Of a stretch of 64,000 bases of DNA, positions 7,985-17,640 are shown in pieces. A program made the translations under genes and the position numbers. The notes under the pieces were generated by a model. It searched no databases. It saw only the letters and a list, made by a program, of their open reading frames with translations, and was not told the origin of the DNA. Each line of letters starts with the position of its first letter. Within the stretch, counting starts at the first letter, position 1. This DNA comes from Streptococcus ovis DSM 16829 (GTDB lineage Bacteria; Bacillota; Bacilli; Lactobacillales; Streptococcaceae). Where the stretch lies: positions 34,301 to 98,300 of the forward strand of contig NZ_KB904580.1 in the NCBI RefSeq assembly GCF_000380125.1. Direction: 5' to 3'.

Positions 7985-9635
7985 GTAGTAGTTCTCTAGC
8001 TTGTGTACGGGCTGCTTCTGTCACATGGTCGCCAGCTAGCATCTTGGCAATTTCCTCCACACGCTCTTCCATCTCTAGAAGACGAACCTGTGAAACAGTA
8101 GTGGATTCATCGGATATTTTCTCAATAAAGAACTGGTTATCCGCAATCGCAATCACCTGTGGAAGATGTGAGATAGCGAGTACCTGACCAAATTGCCCAA
8201 TTTTATAAATTTTCTGAGCAATAGCTTGAGCCACTCGACCAGACACTCCTGTGTCTACCTCGTCAAAGACAATGCTGGTCTTGCCCTCCTTACGGGCAAA
8301 GGCTGATTTAATCGCTAGCATGAGACGGGATAATTCCCCTCCAGAAGCAACTTTCACTAAGGGTTTAAAATCCTCTCCCGGATTAGTAGAAATATAAAAT
8401 TCAATATTCTCATTCCCTTGACGGTTGAATTTCCCCTTGGTAAACTGCACTTGAAAACGAGCTTTTTCCATATACAGGTCCTGAAGTTCCTGTTGGATGT
8501 CGGCTTCTAATGCACTCGCAAGCTCGTGCCGAGCCTGGCTCAGTTGTTGCGCATTGTGAACCAATTCTCGTTCCAATTGTTTCAGTTGGCCTTCTAAATC
8601 CTGACTCGAACCAGAATTCCCTGTCAACAACTGGTATTCTTCCGTTATTTTTGATAGATACTCTAGCACATCATCAACTGTGCCCCCATATTTTCGAGTG
8701 ATGGTATGCAACAAATCCAATCGCTGCTCCACCTGCATCAGACGATTGCCATCGAAGTCTAAGTTATCCAAGATATCCTCTAAGCGCTTGCTGACATCTT
8801 CTACTATATAGTAGGTTTCTGTCAATTGCTGAGATAATTCTTTATATTCTGGGTCGTATTCTTCCAGAGTCTGCAAATCATTCATGGCAGAACGTAGATT
8901 TCCCAAGCTTGAAAAATCTTCATTGTCTAGCATGGTATAAGCATTGGTCAGAGTATCGGCAATCTGTTTATGATTCATGAGACGATCCCGCTCTTGGTTA
9001 AGTGCTACATCCTCTCCCATCTTCAATTCTGATGCTTCAATTTCAGCGATTTGGTATTCTAGCATCTCAATTCGCGCCTTGTGCTCAGATTCATTTTTTT
9101 GTTTTTCAATAACTTGCTTACGCAAGTTACGATAGGCGTCAAAGGTTGTCTGATAATGCCATTTTAGGCTCTGAAAATCATTCTCCCCAAAACTATCCAA
9201 AAGCGAAATATGGTGTGTTGCCTTCATCAATTCTTCCTGATCATGTTGCCCATGAATATCAACCAAGTATTGACCTACTTGTTTGAGTACAGAAAGATTA
9301 ACCAGCTGCCCATTGATTCGACTGACCGAGCGTCCGTTTGCTAAAATCTCTCTTCGAATAATCAGCTCTTCTGAAAATTCAATCCCCTGCTCTGCCAGTA
9401 CTTCCTGTAAACCACTAGTCACATCAAGCGAAAAGAGCCCCTCAATTTCTGCCTTGGGGCTTCCATGACGAATGACATCTGTCGTCGCACGTGCTCCCAA
9501 CATCAAATTCATAGCATCAATGATAATGGACTTCCCAGCCCCTGTTTCCCCTGTCAACACAGTCATTCCTGTATCAAAAGTGAGGGAAACTTCCTCAATA
9601 ATGGCGAAATTTTTAATTGAAATTTCTAATAGCAT
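7977..9635 (-). CDS. recN: DNA repair protein RecN
   Basis: The 552-residue SMC-like ATPase is full length. The N-terminus has the Walker A motif GETGAGKS at about residue 29-36. A long coiled-coil middle (about 150-370, rich in Gln, Glu and Lys) follows. The C-terminal ATPase lobe has the ABC-type signature VASGGELSRLMLA, the Walker B region TSIVFDEVDTGVSG and the H-loop LAISHLPQVIA. RecN acts early in double-strand break repair and in natural transformation. It follows argR by only 3 nt, so it is co-transcribed with the tlyA-argR block. The stop codon sits in its own terminator. Confidence 0.97.
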   Translation of the reverse strand: MLLEISIKNFAIIEEVSLTFDTGMTVLTGETGAGKSIIIDAMNLMLGARATTDVIRHGSPKAEIEGLFSLDVTSGLQEVLAEQGIEFSEELIIRREILANGRSVSRINGQLVNLSVLKQVGQYLVDIHGQHDQEELMKATHHISLLDSFGENDFQSLKWHYQTTFDAYRNLRKQVIEKQKNESEHKARIEMLEYQIAEIEASELKMGEDVALNQERDRLMNHKQIADTLTNAYTMLDNEDFSSLGNLRSAMNDLQTLEEYDPEYKELSQQLTETYYIVEDVSKRLEDILDNLDFDGNRLMQVEQRLDLLHTITRKYGGTVDDVLEYLSKITEEYQLLTGNSGSSQDLEGQLKQLERELVHNAQQLSQARHELASALEADIQQELQDLYMEKARFQVQFTKGKFNRQGNENIEFYISTNPGEDFKPLVKVASGGELSRLMLAIKSAFARKEGKTSIVFDEVDTGVSGRVAQAIAQKIYKIGQFGQVLAISHLPQVIAIADNQFFIEKISDESTTVSQVRLLEMEERVEEIAKMLAGDHVTEAARTQARELLQK

Positions 9636-9638
9636 TGC

Positions 9639-10064
9639 TTACCAAACCTTTATTGTCTGTTCCAATTGTGGAAGATAGTCTTCTTCATTCACAATAATTA
9701 AAATACTGTCATCGTCTGCTGTAATGCTGAAAATTTGTGCATCAAACCGTTCCAAAATTTGTCGTTTGACAACAGCAGTGCTTCCAGGAACCAACTTCAA
9801 ATAGAGCATTTTGTCCATCGTCGCTGTCGAAAGGACATTATTACTCTGGAATCTAGAAGTTGCTGTCTTTGGAAGACCATAAATATAGCCTTTTCCACCA
9901 GTCGGAACTTTGATAATCCCCAACTCTTTAATATCACGTGAAACCGTTGCCTGTGTTGCAATAACATCCATTTCACGTAGTCGCTCAACGATTTCTTCCT
10001 GAGTATCAATCGGATAGCGAACCACCAGATCCTTAATTAAATTCAATCGTTCTTTTTTATTCAT
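9639..10064 (-). CDS. argR: ArgR/AhrC-family arginine repressor
   Basis: This 141-residue protein has the ArgR layout: an N-terminal winged HTH (RLNLIKDLVVRYPIDTQEEIVERL, then ATQATVSRDIKELGIIKV) and a C-terminal oligomerisation and arginine-binding domain containing AVVKRQILERFDAQIFSITADDDSILII. The acidic DDD near the arginine site is present. Streptococci carry several paralogues (ArgR, AhrC); this copy in the tlyA-argR-recN context is the one often called ahrC, and I cannot assign which regulon it controls. It starts 8 nt inside the end of tlyA. Confidence 0.93.
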   Translation of the reverse strand: MNKKERLNLIKDLVVRYPIDTQEEIVERLREMDVIATQATVSRDIKELGIIKVPTGGKGYIYGLPKTATSRFQSNNVLSTATMDKMLYLKLVPGSTAVVKRQILERFDAQIFSITADDDSILIIVNEEDYLPQLEQTIKVW

Positions 10065-10878
10065 CTTTTATAAATTCTCCATGTGCTCGTGCCACGACAT
10101 CGGCAAAAGAATCCTTCAACTGATTCGTTGGAACAGCTGACTTCTCCAAATGAGCTAAAAATTCGATATTTCCATGTCCACCTTGAATTGGTGAAAAATC
10201 CAGTCCTCTTATAGTAAATCCGCAATCCAAGGCAAAATCTGTCACCGTTTCTAGTACTTTTTGGTGGACAGCTTTGTCCTTGACAATCCCGTTCTTACCA
10301 ATTTGTTCCCGTCCTGCTTCAAACTGTGGCTTAATCAAAGCCACCACTTGTCCACCATCAGCCAAGATCTGTTGAAGTGCAGGTAAAATCAAACTAAGAG
10401 AGATAAAACTCACGTCAATGGAAGCAAATTGCGGTTGCCCCTCTGTAAAATCTACAGGTTCTGCATAGCGGAAATTATACTGCTCCATACTACGAACCCG
10501 CTCATCTTGACGCAATTTCCAGACTAATTGATTGGTGCCGACATCAACAGCGTAGACTAATTTAGCACCACTTTGAAGCATCACATCCGTAAATCCACCT
10601 GTCGAAGCCCCGATATCAATTGTAGTCAGCCCATCCACCGAAATTCCAAAGACCTTGAGAGCTTTTTCTAACTTGAGTCCCCCACGACTGACATACTTTA
10701 GTTTTTCTCCCTTAAGTTTAAGCTCAGTGGACTCATCAATCTTCTCGCCTGGCTTATCATAGCGCTCACCATTGAGAACAGATACCACCAATCCTGCCAT
10801 AACACCACGCTTGGCTTGTTCTCGTGTATCAAATAAGCCCTGCTTGTAGGCTAGTACATCAACTCTTTCCTTGGCCAT
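10057..10878 (-). CDS. tlyA: TlyA-family S4/FtsJ-like rRNA 2'-O-methyltransferase
   Basis: The 273-residue product combines an N-terminal S4 RNA-binding domain ([25 protein letters not shown], about residues 4-60) with an FtsJ/RrmJ-like methyltransferase whose SAM motif reads TIDIGASTGGFTDVML (about 86-101). A downstream VSFISLSLILPAL segment and a KPQFEAG motif are typical. TlyA proteins are often mislabelled hemolysin A. The mycobacterial enzyme methylates 16S and 23S rRNA; activity in streptococci is not established. The gene overlaps ispA by 20 nt and argR by 8 nt, which indicates tight coupling. Confidence 0.93.
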   Translation of the reverse strand: MAKERVDVLAYKQGLFDTREQAKRGVMAGLVVSVLNGERYDKPGEKIDESTELKLKGEKLKYVSRGGLKLEKALKVFGISVDGLTTIDIGASTGGFTDVMLQSGAKLVYAVDVGTNQLVWKLRQDERVRSMEQYNFRYAEPVDFTEGQPQFASIDVSFISLSLILPALQQILADGGQVVALIKPQFEAGREQIGKNGIVKDKAVHQKVLETVTDFALDCGFTIRGLDFSPIQGGHGNIEFLAHLEKSAVPTNQLKDSFADVVARAHGEFIKDE

Positions 10879-11752
10879 CTAATCGCAACCTTTCTATCAT
10901 ATCTAAGATTTTTCCTGGCTGAAAATCGATTTCTTGTCCTAATTCTTGTAAAATAGCTTGCGCCCTATCTAGTGCATCGTGCAACACCACATAGGACTGT
11001 TCGAGGCCAAGTAGACTTGGATAGGTGGATTTTTCTGAATGAATATCCTTATTCGGTGTCTTCCCTAACTCTTCAAAGTTAGCAGTCACATCTAAAATAT
11101 CATCTCTCACTTGAAAGGCATGTCCCACGAGAGAGCCAACCTGCCAAAGACGACCAAGCACACTAGCAGATTGCTCTGCTATTACTCCAGCAGCCCAAAA
11201 TGGGAATGTCAATAACTTCCCTGTCTTATTGACATGAATATTTTGTAATTCCGTTAGGGATAGGGATTTGCCTTCACTGGTCATGTCTAACATCTGCCCC
11301 CCTACCATACCAAAGGTTCCAGATGATACAGACAAAAACTGAATGAGCTGCACAGTGATAATTGGCTTCAAATCTGCCTCTGCGATAAGCCCAAACGGGT
11401 CTAAAAACAAGCTATCCCCTGCTAAAATAGCTGTCGCTTCACCAAATTTTTTATGGCTGGTTAACCGACCACGACGGTAATCATCATCATCCATAGCTGG
11501 TAAATCATCATGAATGAGAGATCCTGTGTGAATCATTTCTACTGCTGCCGCCACATCATAATGAGCGTCTAATAATTCTATTCCAAAGGCTTCCAGTACC
11601 TCTAATAAGAACAAGGGACGAATCCGCTTGCCCCCGCTGTCAACCGAGTAGAGAATCGCATCCATTAATTCTGATGAAATATCATCACGGCTTTGTGAAT
11701 GACTCTCATAATAGCGACGAATGGCCGCATCAATCTGTTTCAACTTATTCAT
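10859..11752 (-). CDS. ispA: Farnesyl/geranyl diphosphate synthase
   Basis: This 297-residue short-chain polyprenyl synthase has the first aspartate-rich motif in [15 protein letters not shown] (about residues 82-96) and the second in [10 protein letters not shown] (about 219-228), with the GSLIHDD and GGKRIRPLF segments before them. It condenses DMAPP with IPP to make farnesyl diphosphate, precursor of the undecaprenyl lipid carrier. It overlaps xseB by 4 nt (ATGA type) and tlyA by 20 nt; xseA-xseB-ispA-tlyA is a standard streptococcal operon. Confidence 0.95.
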   Translation of the reverse strand: MNKLKQIDAAIRRYYESHSQSRDDISSELMDAILYSVDSGGKRIRPLFLLEVLEAFGIELLDAHYDVAAAVEMIHTGSLIHDDLPAMDDDDYRRGRLTSHKKFGEATAILAGDSLFLDPFGLIAEADLKPIITVQLIQFLSVSSGTFGMVGGQMLDMTSEGKSLSLTELQNIHVNKTGKLLTFPFWAAGVIAEQSASVLGRLWQVGSLVGHAFQVRDDILDVTANFEELGKTPNKDIHSEKSTYPSLLGLEQSYVVLHDALDRAQAILQELGQEIDFQPGKILDMIERLRLDGQGKS

Positions 11753-11970
11753 TCGGCATCCAATTCTTTCTCTGTCCCATCCGCCTGCATCACCTTGACT
11801 AGTGTTTTTTCTGCATCGTTGAGTGTCTTTTGCAAAGTCTTTGATAATTTCATTCCCTTTTGGAATTCCGATAAGGCCTCTTCTAGCGCAACATCTCCCT
11901 GTTCCAATTTCCCTACAATTGTTTCTAGCTCTGCTAAATTTTCTTCAAATGTTTTTGTTTTACTTGGCAT
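11749..11970 (-). CDS. xseB: Exodeoxyribonuclease VII small subunit
   Basis: The 73-residue protein is the right size for XseB and has its conserved core [33 protein letters not shown] (here quoted in parts: [21 protein letters not shown]). It forms the long helical hairpin that packs several copies on XseA in the nuclease that degrades single-stranded DNA. It follows xseA by about 36 nt and overlaps ispA by 4 nt. Confidence 0.96.
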   Translation of the reverse strand: MPSKTKTFEENLAELETIVGKLEQGDVALEEALSEFQKGMKLSKTLQKTLNDAEKTLVKVMQADGTEKELDAE

Positions 11971-12006
11971 GATGTCTTCCTTTCATTTTTAGGCAATCCA
12001 CATTTC

Positions 12007-13347
12007 CTATCCATTAACCTTTTTCACTTCTTTTACTTCCGCAATCAATTGGCCATCCCTCATTTGAATTGCCACTTCTTCTGTCACATCTACTTTTTCT
12101 ACACTATCTACTAGATGATTCTTTTGTGATACCATAGCATATCCACGAGCTAATATTCGGCTAGTATCTAGTGTTGCCAATGTCTCTATCAGTTTATCTG
12201 CCTTGGCAACTTTCTGATCATAAACATTGACCATATGGCTCTTGAGTAAACGTTCTTGTTGAGCAATTTTTTCAGATAAGTAACGCAAACGTCCTGCCAT
12301 ATCCAGCGAGTAGAGACGCTGGCTCAACAACCGTTCTTCTCGTAAATGTTCTGCATAAATCTGACGCATCTGCGCTGTCATATTGCTGGTCAGGGTATCT
12401 AACTTTTGCAAATAGCCATCGTACAGGCGTTCTGGCTGGCGAAAGATGACAGAGCTCTGTAAGGCCTTTAACCGTTCTTCACGTTGGCGTAAGAGACGCA
12501 AACTAGCCTGATAAGCCCGATTTTCCCGCTCCATCACCCAAGCCAAAATATCTGATTTGGTGACGGGTGTCGCCAACTCTGCGGCTGCCGTCGGCGTCGC
12601 TGCCCGCCGATCAGCTACAAAATCTGCCAACGTCGTGTCTGTCTCATGACCGACACTTGAAATGACTGGAATCTGTGATTCAAAAATAGCTCGAACCACA
12701 ATTTCTTCATTGAAGGCCCAGAGGTCCTCCATCGAACCTCCGCCTCGTCCTACAATGAGAACATCTAAGTCCTCACGCAGGTTCGCTGTTGCGATATTTG
12801 CTGCAATTTCTTGGGCAGCCCCATCACCTTGCACCTTGGTTGGAAAAAGGAGGATTTCAACCCCCGGAAAACGCCGGCTAACCGTTGTAATAATATCTCG
12901 AATGACAGCTCCACTAGGACTCGTCACTACACCAATTTTTTTTACAAACTGAGGTAAGGGGTGTTTCCACTCAGGATTAAACAGCCCTTCCTTGGTCAAC
13001 GCTTTCTTCAGTTGCTCAAATTGCAGAGCCAAGGCACCAATCCCATCAGGCTCCATTTTTTCAATGACTATCGAATAAGAACCACTTGGTTCGTAAAGTT
13101 GGATGCGACCAATCACATTGACCTTCATGCCTTCTTCAATTTGAAATCCAAGTTGGCGAAAAACACCCGCCCACATCGTCGCCTGAATGACTGCCTTGTC
13201 ATCCTTTAGAGAAAAATATTGATGATTGGGCCTAGGACGAAAATTCGACACCTGACCAGTCAGATAGACTCTCTCCAAATAAGGGTCACGGTCAAATTTT
13301 AATTTTAAATACTTGGTCAATGATGACACGGACAAATAATCTGGCAC
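12007..13347 (-). CDS. xseA: Exodeoxyribonuclease VII large subunit
   Basis: At 446 residues it is full length. The N-terminal OB-fold ([22 protein letters not shown], about residues 26-47) is followed by the catalytic domain with [31 protein letters not shown] and [27 protein letters not shown] blocks (cited in part). A long coiled coil at about 280-400 binds XseB. With XseB it processively degrades single-stranded DNA in repair. It is the first gene of the xseA-xseB-ispA-tlyA-argR-recN run. Confidence 0.97.
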   Translation of the reverse strand: MPDYLSVSSLTKYLKLKFDRDPYLERVYLTGQVSNFRPRPNHQYFSLKDDKAVIQATMWAGVFRQLGFQIEEGMKVNVIGRIQLYEPSGSYSIVIEKMEPDGIGALALQFEQLKKALTKEGLFNPEWKHPLPQFVKKIGVVTSPSGAVIRDIITTVSRRFPGVEILLFPTKVQGDGAAQEIAANIATANLREDLDVLIVGRGGGSMEDLWAFNEEIVVRAIFESQIPVISSVGHETDTTLADFVADRRAATPTAAAELATPVTKSDILAWVMERENRAYQASLRLLRQREERLKALQSSVIFRQPERLYDGYLQKLDTLTSNMTAQMRQIYAEHLREERLLSQRLYSLDMAGRLRYLSEKIAQQERLLKSHMVNVYDQKVAKADKLIETLATLDTSRILARGYAMVSQKNHLVDSVEKVDVTEEVAIQMRDGQLIAEVKEVKKVNG

Positions 13348-13449
13348 AGCCCACTCCCTCTGTTTCTATTTTTATACAATTATACCATTTATTGCATAAA
13401 AGGGCTATTTCGCACCGAGCCTATTTCCCACTTTTCTGATTGGAACACA

Positions 13450-13480
13450 CAAAAACACCAACTTCACAGCTGGTGTTTTC
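13450..13480. terminator. Bidirectional hairpin between the HAD gene and xseA
   Basis: AAAACACCA (13452-13460) pairs with TGGTGTTTT (13471-13479), giving A/T tracts on both sides. On the minus strand it would end transcripts arriving from xseA's upstream side or insulate the HAD gene from the xse operon. Confidence 0.75.
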
Positions 13481-13566
13481 AGGAGATTATGAAAAATATT
13501 TAGGATTGACTATAGTATACTCTTTCCTCATCAATCTTTCGTCGGTCTTGGGACCGATTTTAGGAA

Positions 13567-14340
13567 TTATTTTCCTCGAAAATCAGCAAAAACTTGTGTG
13601 ATTTTAGCAGCCAAGGCAGCTTCATAGTCACCAATCAGCAATACTTGATCATCTGCATATTCTCTAAGTCCTACAAAGTCACCGACTTGAATGGCATAGA
13701 TTGACTCTTTAAACAAGTCAATATCATTCTGGTCGTTGCCAAAGGCGATAAATTCTTCGTTACAATAATGGGCAACGCTGGTCGCCTTGTTAATGTTAAG
13801 CGGATTGATATAGAGACATTTTTCATTATCATCATAGGTCAAATCCAACACCTCTGAGTTAGCGAATTGCGCCAGTGTGTCCTCTACCAAATCCTCGTGA
13901 TCTCCCATATAGACTACGATTTTCACAGGATGGTGCAAATCAGATAGTGGTAATTGCTGAGCTTGCTTTAAAGGATCGACACTCGAATAGAAAGGCATTT
14001 TATGAATCATCTGTCCACTGTAATTGAAGGAATCATCCACGAAAAAGGGAAGGTTATAGGTATCAAACCAATCTAACATCGTCTGAACGGCATTAGCTTC
14101 GATTGTCTGTTCAAAGACTAGCTGTCCCTGATCATAAATGATACCTCCGTTTAACCCGATAACTGGATACTGGTTTAATAGAGGACCCAACACCTCTAAA
14201 CAGTCGCGGTAAGAACGGGCAGAGGCAAATAGCACTTGGTGTCCGTAAGTTTCTGCATTTATCAGAACTTGCTTGATTTCATCTGAGATAGTCATTCGGT
14301 CAAAACAAAGCGTTCCATCAATATCAAAAACAAATTTCAT
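13567..14340 (-). CDS. Cof-type HAD-IIB sugar-phosphatase
   Basis: The 257-residue product has HAD motifs: FVFDIDGTLCF (motif I, catalytic Asp pair), a Ser in VLFASARSYRD (motif II), a Lys (HPVKIVVYMG) and the GNDQNDIDLF acidic motif IV. The cap lies between motifs II and III, as in the Cof/YidA type IIB group. These enzymes dephosphorylate sugar phosphates or flavin precursors; specificity cannot be inferred. It starts 16 nt after folD, in the same direction, so the pair is probably co-transcribed. Confidence 0.85.
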   Translation of the reverse strand: MKFVFDIDGTLCFDRMTISDEIKQVLINAETYGHQVLFASARSYRDCLEVLGPLLNQYPVIGLNGGIIYDQGQLVFEQTIEANAVQTMLDWFDTYNLPFFVDDSFNYSGQMIHKMPFYSSVDPLKQAQQLPLSDLHHPVKIVVYMGDHEDLVEDTLAQFANSEVLDLTYDDNEKCLYINPLNINKATSVAHYCNEEFIAFGNDQNDIDLFKESIYAIQVGDFVGLREYADDQVLLIGDYEAALAAKITQVFADFRGK

Positions 14341-14356
14341 GGATTTTCTCCCTTAT

Positions 14357-15208
14357 TTACAAACTGACTTTAGCTGCTTCAAACGTTTGCTCTAACAACA
14401 TGGTAATCGTCATCGGACCAACGCCCCCTGGCACTGGAGTAAGGTAGCTTGCTACTGCTGCCACACTATCAAAATCTACATCACCACATAATTTTCCATT
14501 TTCATCACGGTTCATACCAACGTCAATCACGACGGCGCCTTCCTTGACAAATTCCTTGGTTATAAACTTGGCCCGACCAATAGCGACAACTAAAATATCT
14601 GCTTGACGAGCCACAGACGCCAAGTCCTTTGTTCGTGAATGTGCAATCGTGACAGTCGCATTGGCATCCATGAGGAGTTGTGCCATCGGTTTGCCAACAA
14701 TATTGGACCGCCCAATCACTACAGCATGTTTGCCTTCCAACTCAATGCCATATTCTTTGAACATCTCCATGATACCAGCGGGAGTGGAGGGGATCATAAC
14801 AGGATGGCCTGACCAAAATTTCCCCATGTTGGTCGGATGAAAACCATCCACATCCTTGTCTGGCGAAATCGCAAATAGGACCTTTTCCTCATCAATGTGC
14901 TTCGGCAATGGCAACTGCACCAATATACCATGCCAGCTACTATCCCGATTGTAGCGCTCAATCAATGCGAGTAATTCTTCTTGTGTCGTACTTTCTGGTA
15001 GACGAACCACCTGACTGCGAAAACCTGCCGCCAAGGCTGACCGTTCTTTATTTCGGACATAAACTTGACTGGCCGAATCGTCTCCGACTAATATGACCAC
15101 CAAACCTGGCACCAAACCAGTTTTTTCCTTTAATTGTGTCGTTTTGTCAGCTAATTCAGCTTGCTTCTTGGCGGCTAAGTTCTTTCCATCGATTCGTTGC
15201 ATTGTCAT
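14357..15208 (-). CDS. folD: Bifunctional methylenetetrahydrofolate dehydrogenase/cyclohydrolase
   Basis: This 283-residue FolD contains the signatures [14 protein letters not shown] (catalytic Tyr and Lys), [26 protein letters not shown] and the NADP-binding [16 protein letters not shown] motif, plus the terminal [16 protein letters not shown]. It interconverts 5,10-methylene- and 10-formyl-tetrahydrofolate for purine and formyl-methionine synthesis. A second in-frame ATG two codons later lies at a better distance from the GGGAG ribosome site, so the true protein may be 281 residues. Confidence 0.96.
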   Translation of the reverse strand: MTMQRIDGKNLAAKKQAELADKTTQLKEKTGLVPGLVVILVGDDSASQVYVRNKERSALAAGFRSQVVRLPESTTQEELLALIERYNRDSSWHGILVQLPLPKHIDEEKVLFAISPDKDVDGFHPTNMGKFWSGHPVMIPSTPAGIMEMFKEYGIELEGKHAVVIGRSNIVGKPMAQLLMDANATVTIAHSRTKDLASVARQADILVVAIGRAKFITKEFVKEGAVVIDVGMNRDENGKLCGDVDFDSVAAVASYLTPVPGGVGPMTITMLLEQTFEAAKVSL

Positions 15209-15380
15209 CTCCCATCTATTTTTTTTCCATTATACTATATTATTTCAGATTTTTCTCCTAAATATTGTGAAGATTCCACTCCCCATACCATGAAACATAA
15301 TTGGAATACCCTATTTCAAGCCCTCTTTGACAGCAAATTTTGTAAAAAACGAACAAATACTTTCTTCTTAAAAAAATTTT

Positions 15381-15389
15381 TGGTATGAT
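15381..15389 (+). promoter_or_regulatory. Extended -10 promoter of the nitroreductase gene
   Basis: TGGTATGAT is an extended -10 box 28 nt before the ATG. The -35 region (TTTCTT) is poor, as is usual with extended -10 promoters. GGGAGG follows as ribosome site. Confidence 0.6.
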
Positions 15390-15417
15390 GAAAACGAAAT
15401 AAAAGGGAGGTTTTTTC

Positions 15418-16095
15418 ATGTCCAAAGAAGAAATCAAACAACAAGTTCGCGCTACCTTTGATCGTCGTGTAGCCGTTCGAATATACAACGAAGAGTCCAT
15501 TCCACATGAAGATATGGAATATATCTTAGATACTGCTTGGCTCAGTCCATCTTCTGTTGGTCTAGAAGGTTGGCGTTTTGTCGTACTAGACCGTGAGCAA
15601 ATTGCTAACGTCCGAGATGAATTAAAAGCAGTTGCCTGGGGAGCACAGCCACAGCTTGATACTGCTAGCCATTTTGTGCTACTCCTTGCAGAAAAGAATG
15701 CTCGCTACGATTCTGAAAGTATGAAAAATAGCTTAATTCGACGCGGAGTTGGAACAGGGGACGACCTAGCAAGCCGACTAAAACTCTACCAGGAGTTTCA
15801 AACACGTGACATGAAAACTGCTGATGATCCACGCGCCCTCTGGGACTGGACGGCCAAACAAACCTACATTGCTTTGGGTAATATGATGACGGCTGCTGCC
15901 ATGATTGGTATCGATTCCTGCCCGATTGAAGGTTTTGAATACGAAAAAGTCAATGCGATATTAGCAGAACATGGTCTCCTCGATCTAGAAAAAGAAGGCA
16001 TAGCCAGCATGGCTTCCTTTGGTTACCGTCGTAAAGATCCAAAACACCCACGTACACGTAAACCACGCGAAGAAGTCATTACTTGGGCTAACTAA
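15418..16095 (+). CDS. Nitroreductase-family NAD(P)H-dependent oxidoreductase
   Basis: The product has 225 residues and fits the FMN-dependent nitroreductase fold. It has an N-terminal FDRRVAVRIYNEESIP segment with the phosphate-binding Arg pair, a LSPSSVGLEGWRFVVL motif that lines the FMN site, an IALGNMMTAAAMIGIDSCPIEGF segment, and a C-terminal SFGYRRKDPKHPRTRKP motif with the last FMN contact Arg. Such enzymes reduce quinones or nitro compounds. It is a single-gene transcript with its own extended -10 promoter and a strong terminator. Confidence 0.9.
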   Translation: MSKEEIKQQVRATFDRRVAVRIYNEESIPHEDMEYILDTAWLSPSSVGLEGWRFVVLDREQIANVRDELKAVAWGAQPQLDTASHFVLLLAEKNARYDSESMKNSLIRRGVGTGDDLASRLKLYQEFQTRDMKTADDPRALWDWTAKQTYIALGNMMTAAAMIGIDSCPIEGFEYEKVNAILAEHGLLDLEKEGIASMASFGYRRKDPKHPRTRKPREEVITWAN

Positions 16096-16140
16096 AAGAA
16101 ATCCCCTGTTTTCACTACTAGGCAAACAGGGGATTTCTTT
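16095..16140. terminator. Strong bidirectional terminator
   Basis: AAAGAAATCCCCTGTTT pairs with AAACAGGGGATTTCTTT across a short loop: a 17-bp stem with A and T tracts on both sides. It serves the converging nitroreductase and LanG genes. Confidence 0.93.
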
Positions 16141-16876
16141 ATGTTAGCAACTGCTTCAAATAACGTTTTTGCAAATGCGTAAAAAGTATTATTAAAATGA
16201 TTGAATAGCCAATCAATCGAAGCCAAACTGGTGCAGAAAGCGACAAATGCACTGACGTTGCCTGATTGATATAACTAGCCATTTTTGCACTGGCAAAAAG
16301 ATAGTTTAACTCTGGAATGATATTTTGTACGCCCATCAAAAAGGCGACAACTCCTAATAACATGGATAAGGCGACCGGAGGAGCAAAACTTTTTATCCTC
16401 AAAGAAAGATAGTTTTGGATGAGAACAAGTGGTAAGGCAAATAAACTCGTTACAAAAGCCCAAAATAATAATTCTAACGGAAAAGCGGATTGAAAATGAA
16501 ATAATAGACCACTTACCCCATACAAAACCAAAAAATAAACTTGAGATAGCAATACCAATCCAAATGCGACAGCCACTTTTGCCCAAATCATCTGGCTAAA
16601 GGTATAGGCCGATGTCAATAATAAACGCAAGCTATTATGCTTATGCTCACTATGCCAGATAAAGGCACATACAACCCCAATCAAACTTGGGAAAAAGAAC
16701 ATCCCATAAAAGAGATAGACTTGCGTCCAGAGACTCAGCCACTCCCTCTGCAAAACAGACTGATTCCCCGCAAAATTTACACTGCCATAGATGACAGAAA
16801 TCAAGGGCAATACCAAGAGTGGTAACCAAATCCAAGAACCTTTTAATTTCATGAGTTCAATTTTGATCAATGTCAT
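16139..16876 (-). CDS. ABC transporter permease, LanG-type
   Basis: The hydrophobic product has about 245 residues with six predicted membrane helices. It matches ABC-2 permeases of the lantibiotic-protection kind (short MTLIKIELMKLKGSWIW opening, then WLPLLVLPLISVIYG and LFYGMFFFPSLIGVV helices). The ATG at 16876 is preferred: AGGTG lies 8 nt upstream and it starts 1 nt after the previous stop. A GTG at 16885 is possible. Together with the adjacent permease and ATPase it makes a LanFEG-like exporter that would remove lantibiotics or similar peptides from the membrane. No bacteriocin gene is nearby. Confidence 0.72.
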   Translation of the reverse strand: MTLIKIELMKLKGSWIWLPLLVLPLISVIYGSVNFAGNQSVLQREWLSLWTQVYLFYGMFFFPSLIGVVCAFIWHSEHKHNSLRLLLTSAYTFSQMIWAKVAVAFGLVLLSQVYFLVLYGVSGLLFHFQSAFPLELLFWAFVTSLFALPLVLIQNYLSLRIKSFAPPVALSMLLGVVAFLMGVQNIIPELNYLFASAKMASYINQATSVHLSLSAPVWLRLIGYSIILIILFTHLQKRYLKQLLT

Positions 16877-16877
16877 C

Positions 16878-17630
16878 TTAGTCACCTACTTTCATACGTT
16901 TTCCGACAGAATACAGAAGTATCCCAAAAAGGACAGAGGCGAGAAGCGGATACAGTTCTACTGGACGGAGAGTCTTTACAAATGTATCTCCCACCTTTAC
17001 ATAATCCACTGTCATTAAAAATCCATACCAACTATACGGTATCAATTTCATGAGTTCTTTTGAAATCAACAGGATAATAATCCCCATCAGAGAGCCGACC
17101 ATTGCTACAGACAAGCTAATCAATTGGTTGCTCCATCTGAGAGACAAAAGATAATGCCCTAGTAAAATAAAACCGGATATTCCTAGCATCGACACCCCAT
17201 ATAGGGCTACGTCCCCAAAGGAAACAATTCCATTAAATCCTCTTTGCTTGAGAATGACCGCAATGATCCCCCATTCTAGTAGTTGAGAGAGAAGATAACA
17301 ACTATAAATATAGATGAATTTTACGCGATAAATATGTGCATAGCTCACCCCACTACTCTTTAGCACATTCCACATCTTGTGCCGATTTTCCAATTGAACC
17401 GCCATACTAGCTAGACTGGCTAAAATAATAGGCAAGAGAATCACCTTTATAAAAGCCGCACTGCTCATCACTAGATGAATACTCATTAGATCCGCTAGCT
17501 CTTTACTACCTTTAATATCAAAGATACTCATCAACGTAACCAAAATCGTTACGACCACGGACAGTCCCAGTAGACGGAAAACGGGCAAGCCACGGTATTT
17601 TTTAGTCTCAATTTGTAATGCTTTCCACAT
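16878..17630 (-). CDS. ABC transporter permease, LanE-type
   Basis: The start at 17630 is set by a perfect AGGAGGTGG ribosome site 4 nt upstream, giving 250 residues (MWKALQIETKKYRGLP). Six membrane helices are predicted: LLGLSVVVTILVTLMSIF, FIKVILLPIILASLASMAV and others. The sequence ends GKRMKVGD, close to the start of the next permease. Size and order after the ATPase match LanE subunits of bacteriocin self-immunity or resistance transporters. Confidence 0.75.
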   Translation of the reverse strand: MWKALQIETKKYRGLPVFRLLGLSVVVTILVTLMSIFDIKGSKELADLMSIHLVMSSAAFIKVILLPIILASLASMAVQLENRHKMWNVLKSSGVSYAHIYRVKFIYIYSCYLLSQLLEWGIIAVILKQRGFNGIVSFGDVALYGVSMLGISGFILLGHYLLSLRWSNQLISLSVAMVGSLMGIIILLISKELMKLIPYSWYGFLMTVDYVKVGDTFVKTLRPVELYPLLASVLFGILLYSVGKRMKVGD

Positions 17631-17640
17631 ACGCCACCTC

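Noticed and set aside
15258-15507. Minus-strand ORFs upstream of folD in the gap before the nitroreductase gene
   Set aside because: They overlap the nitroreductase promoter and its first codons, have no ribosome site and no recognisable sequence.
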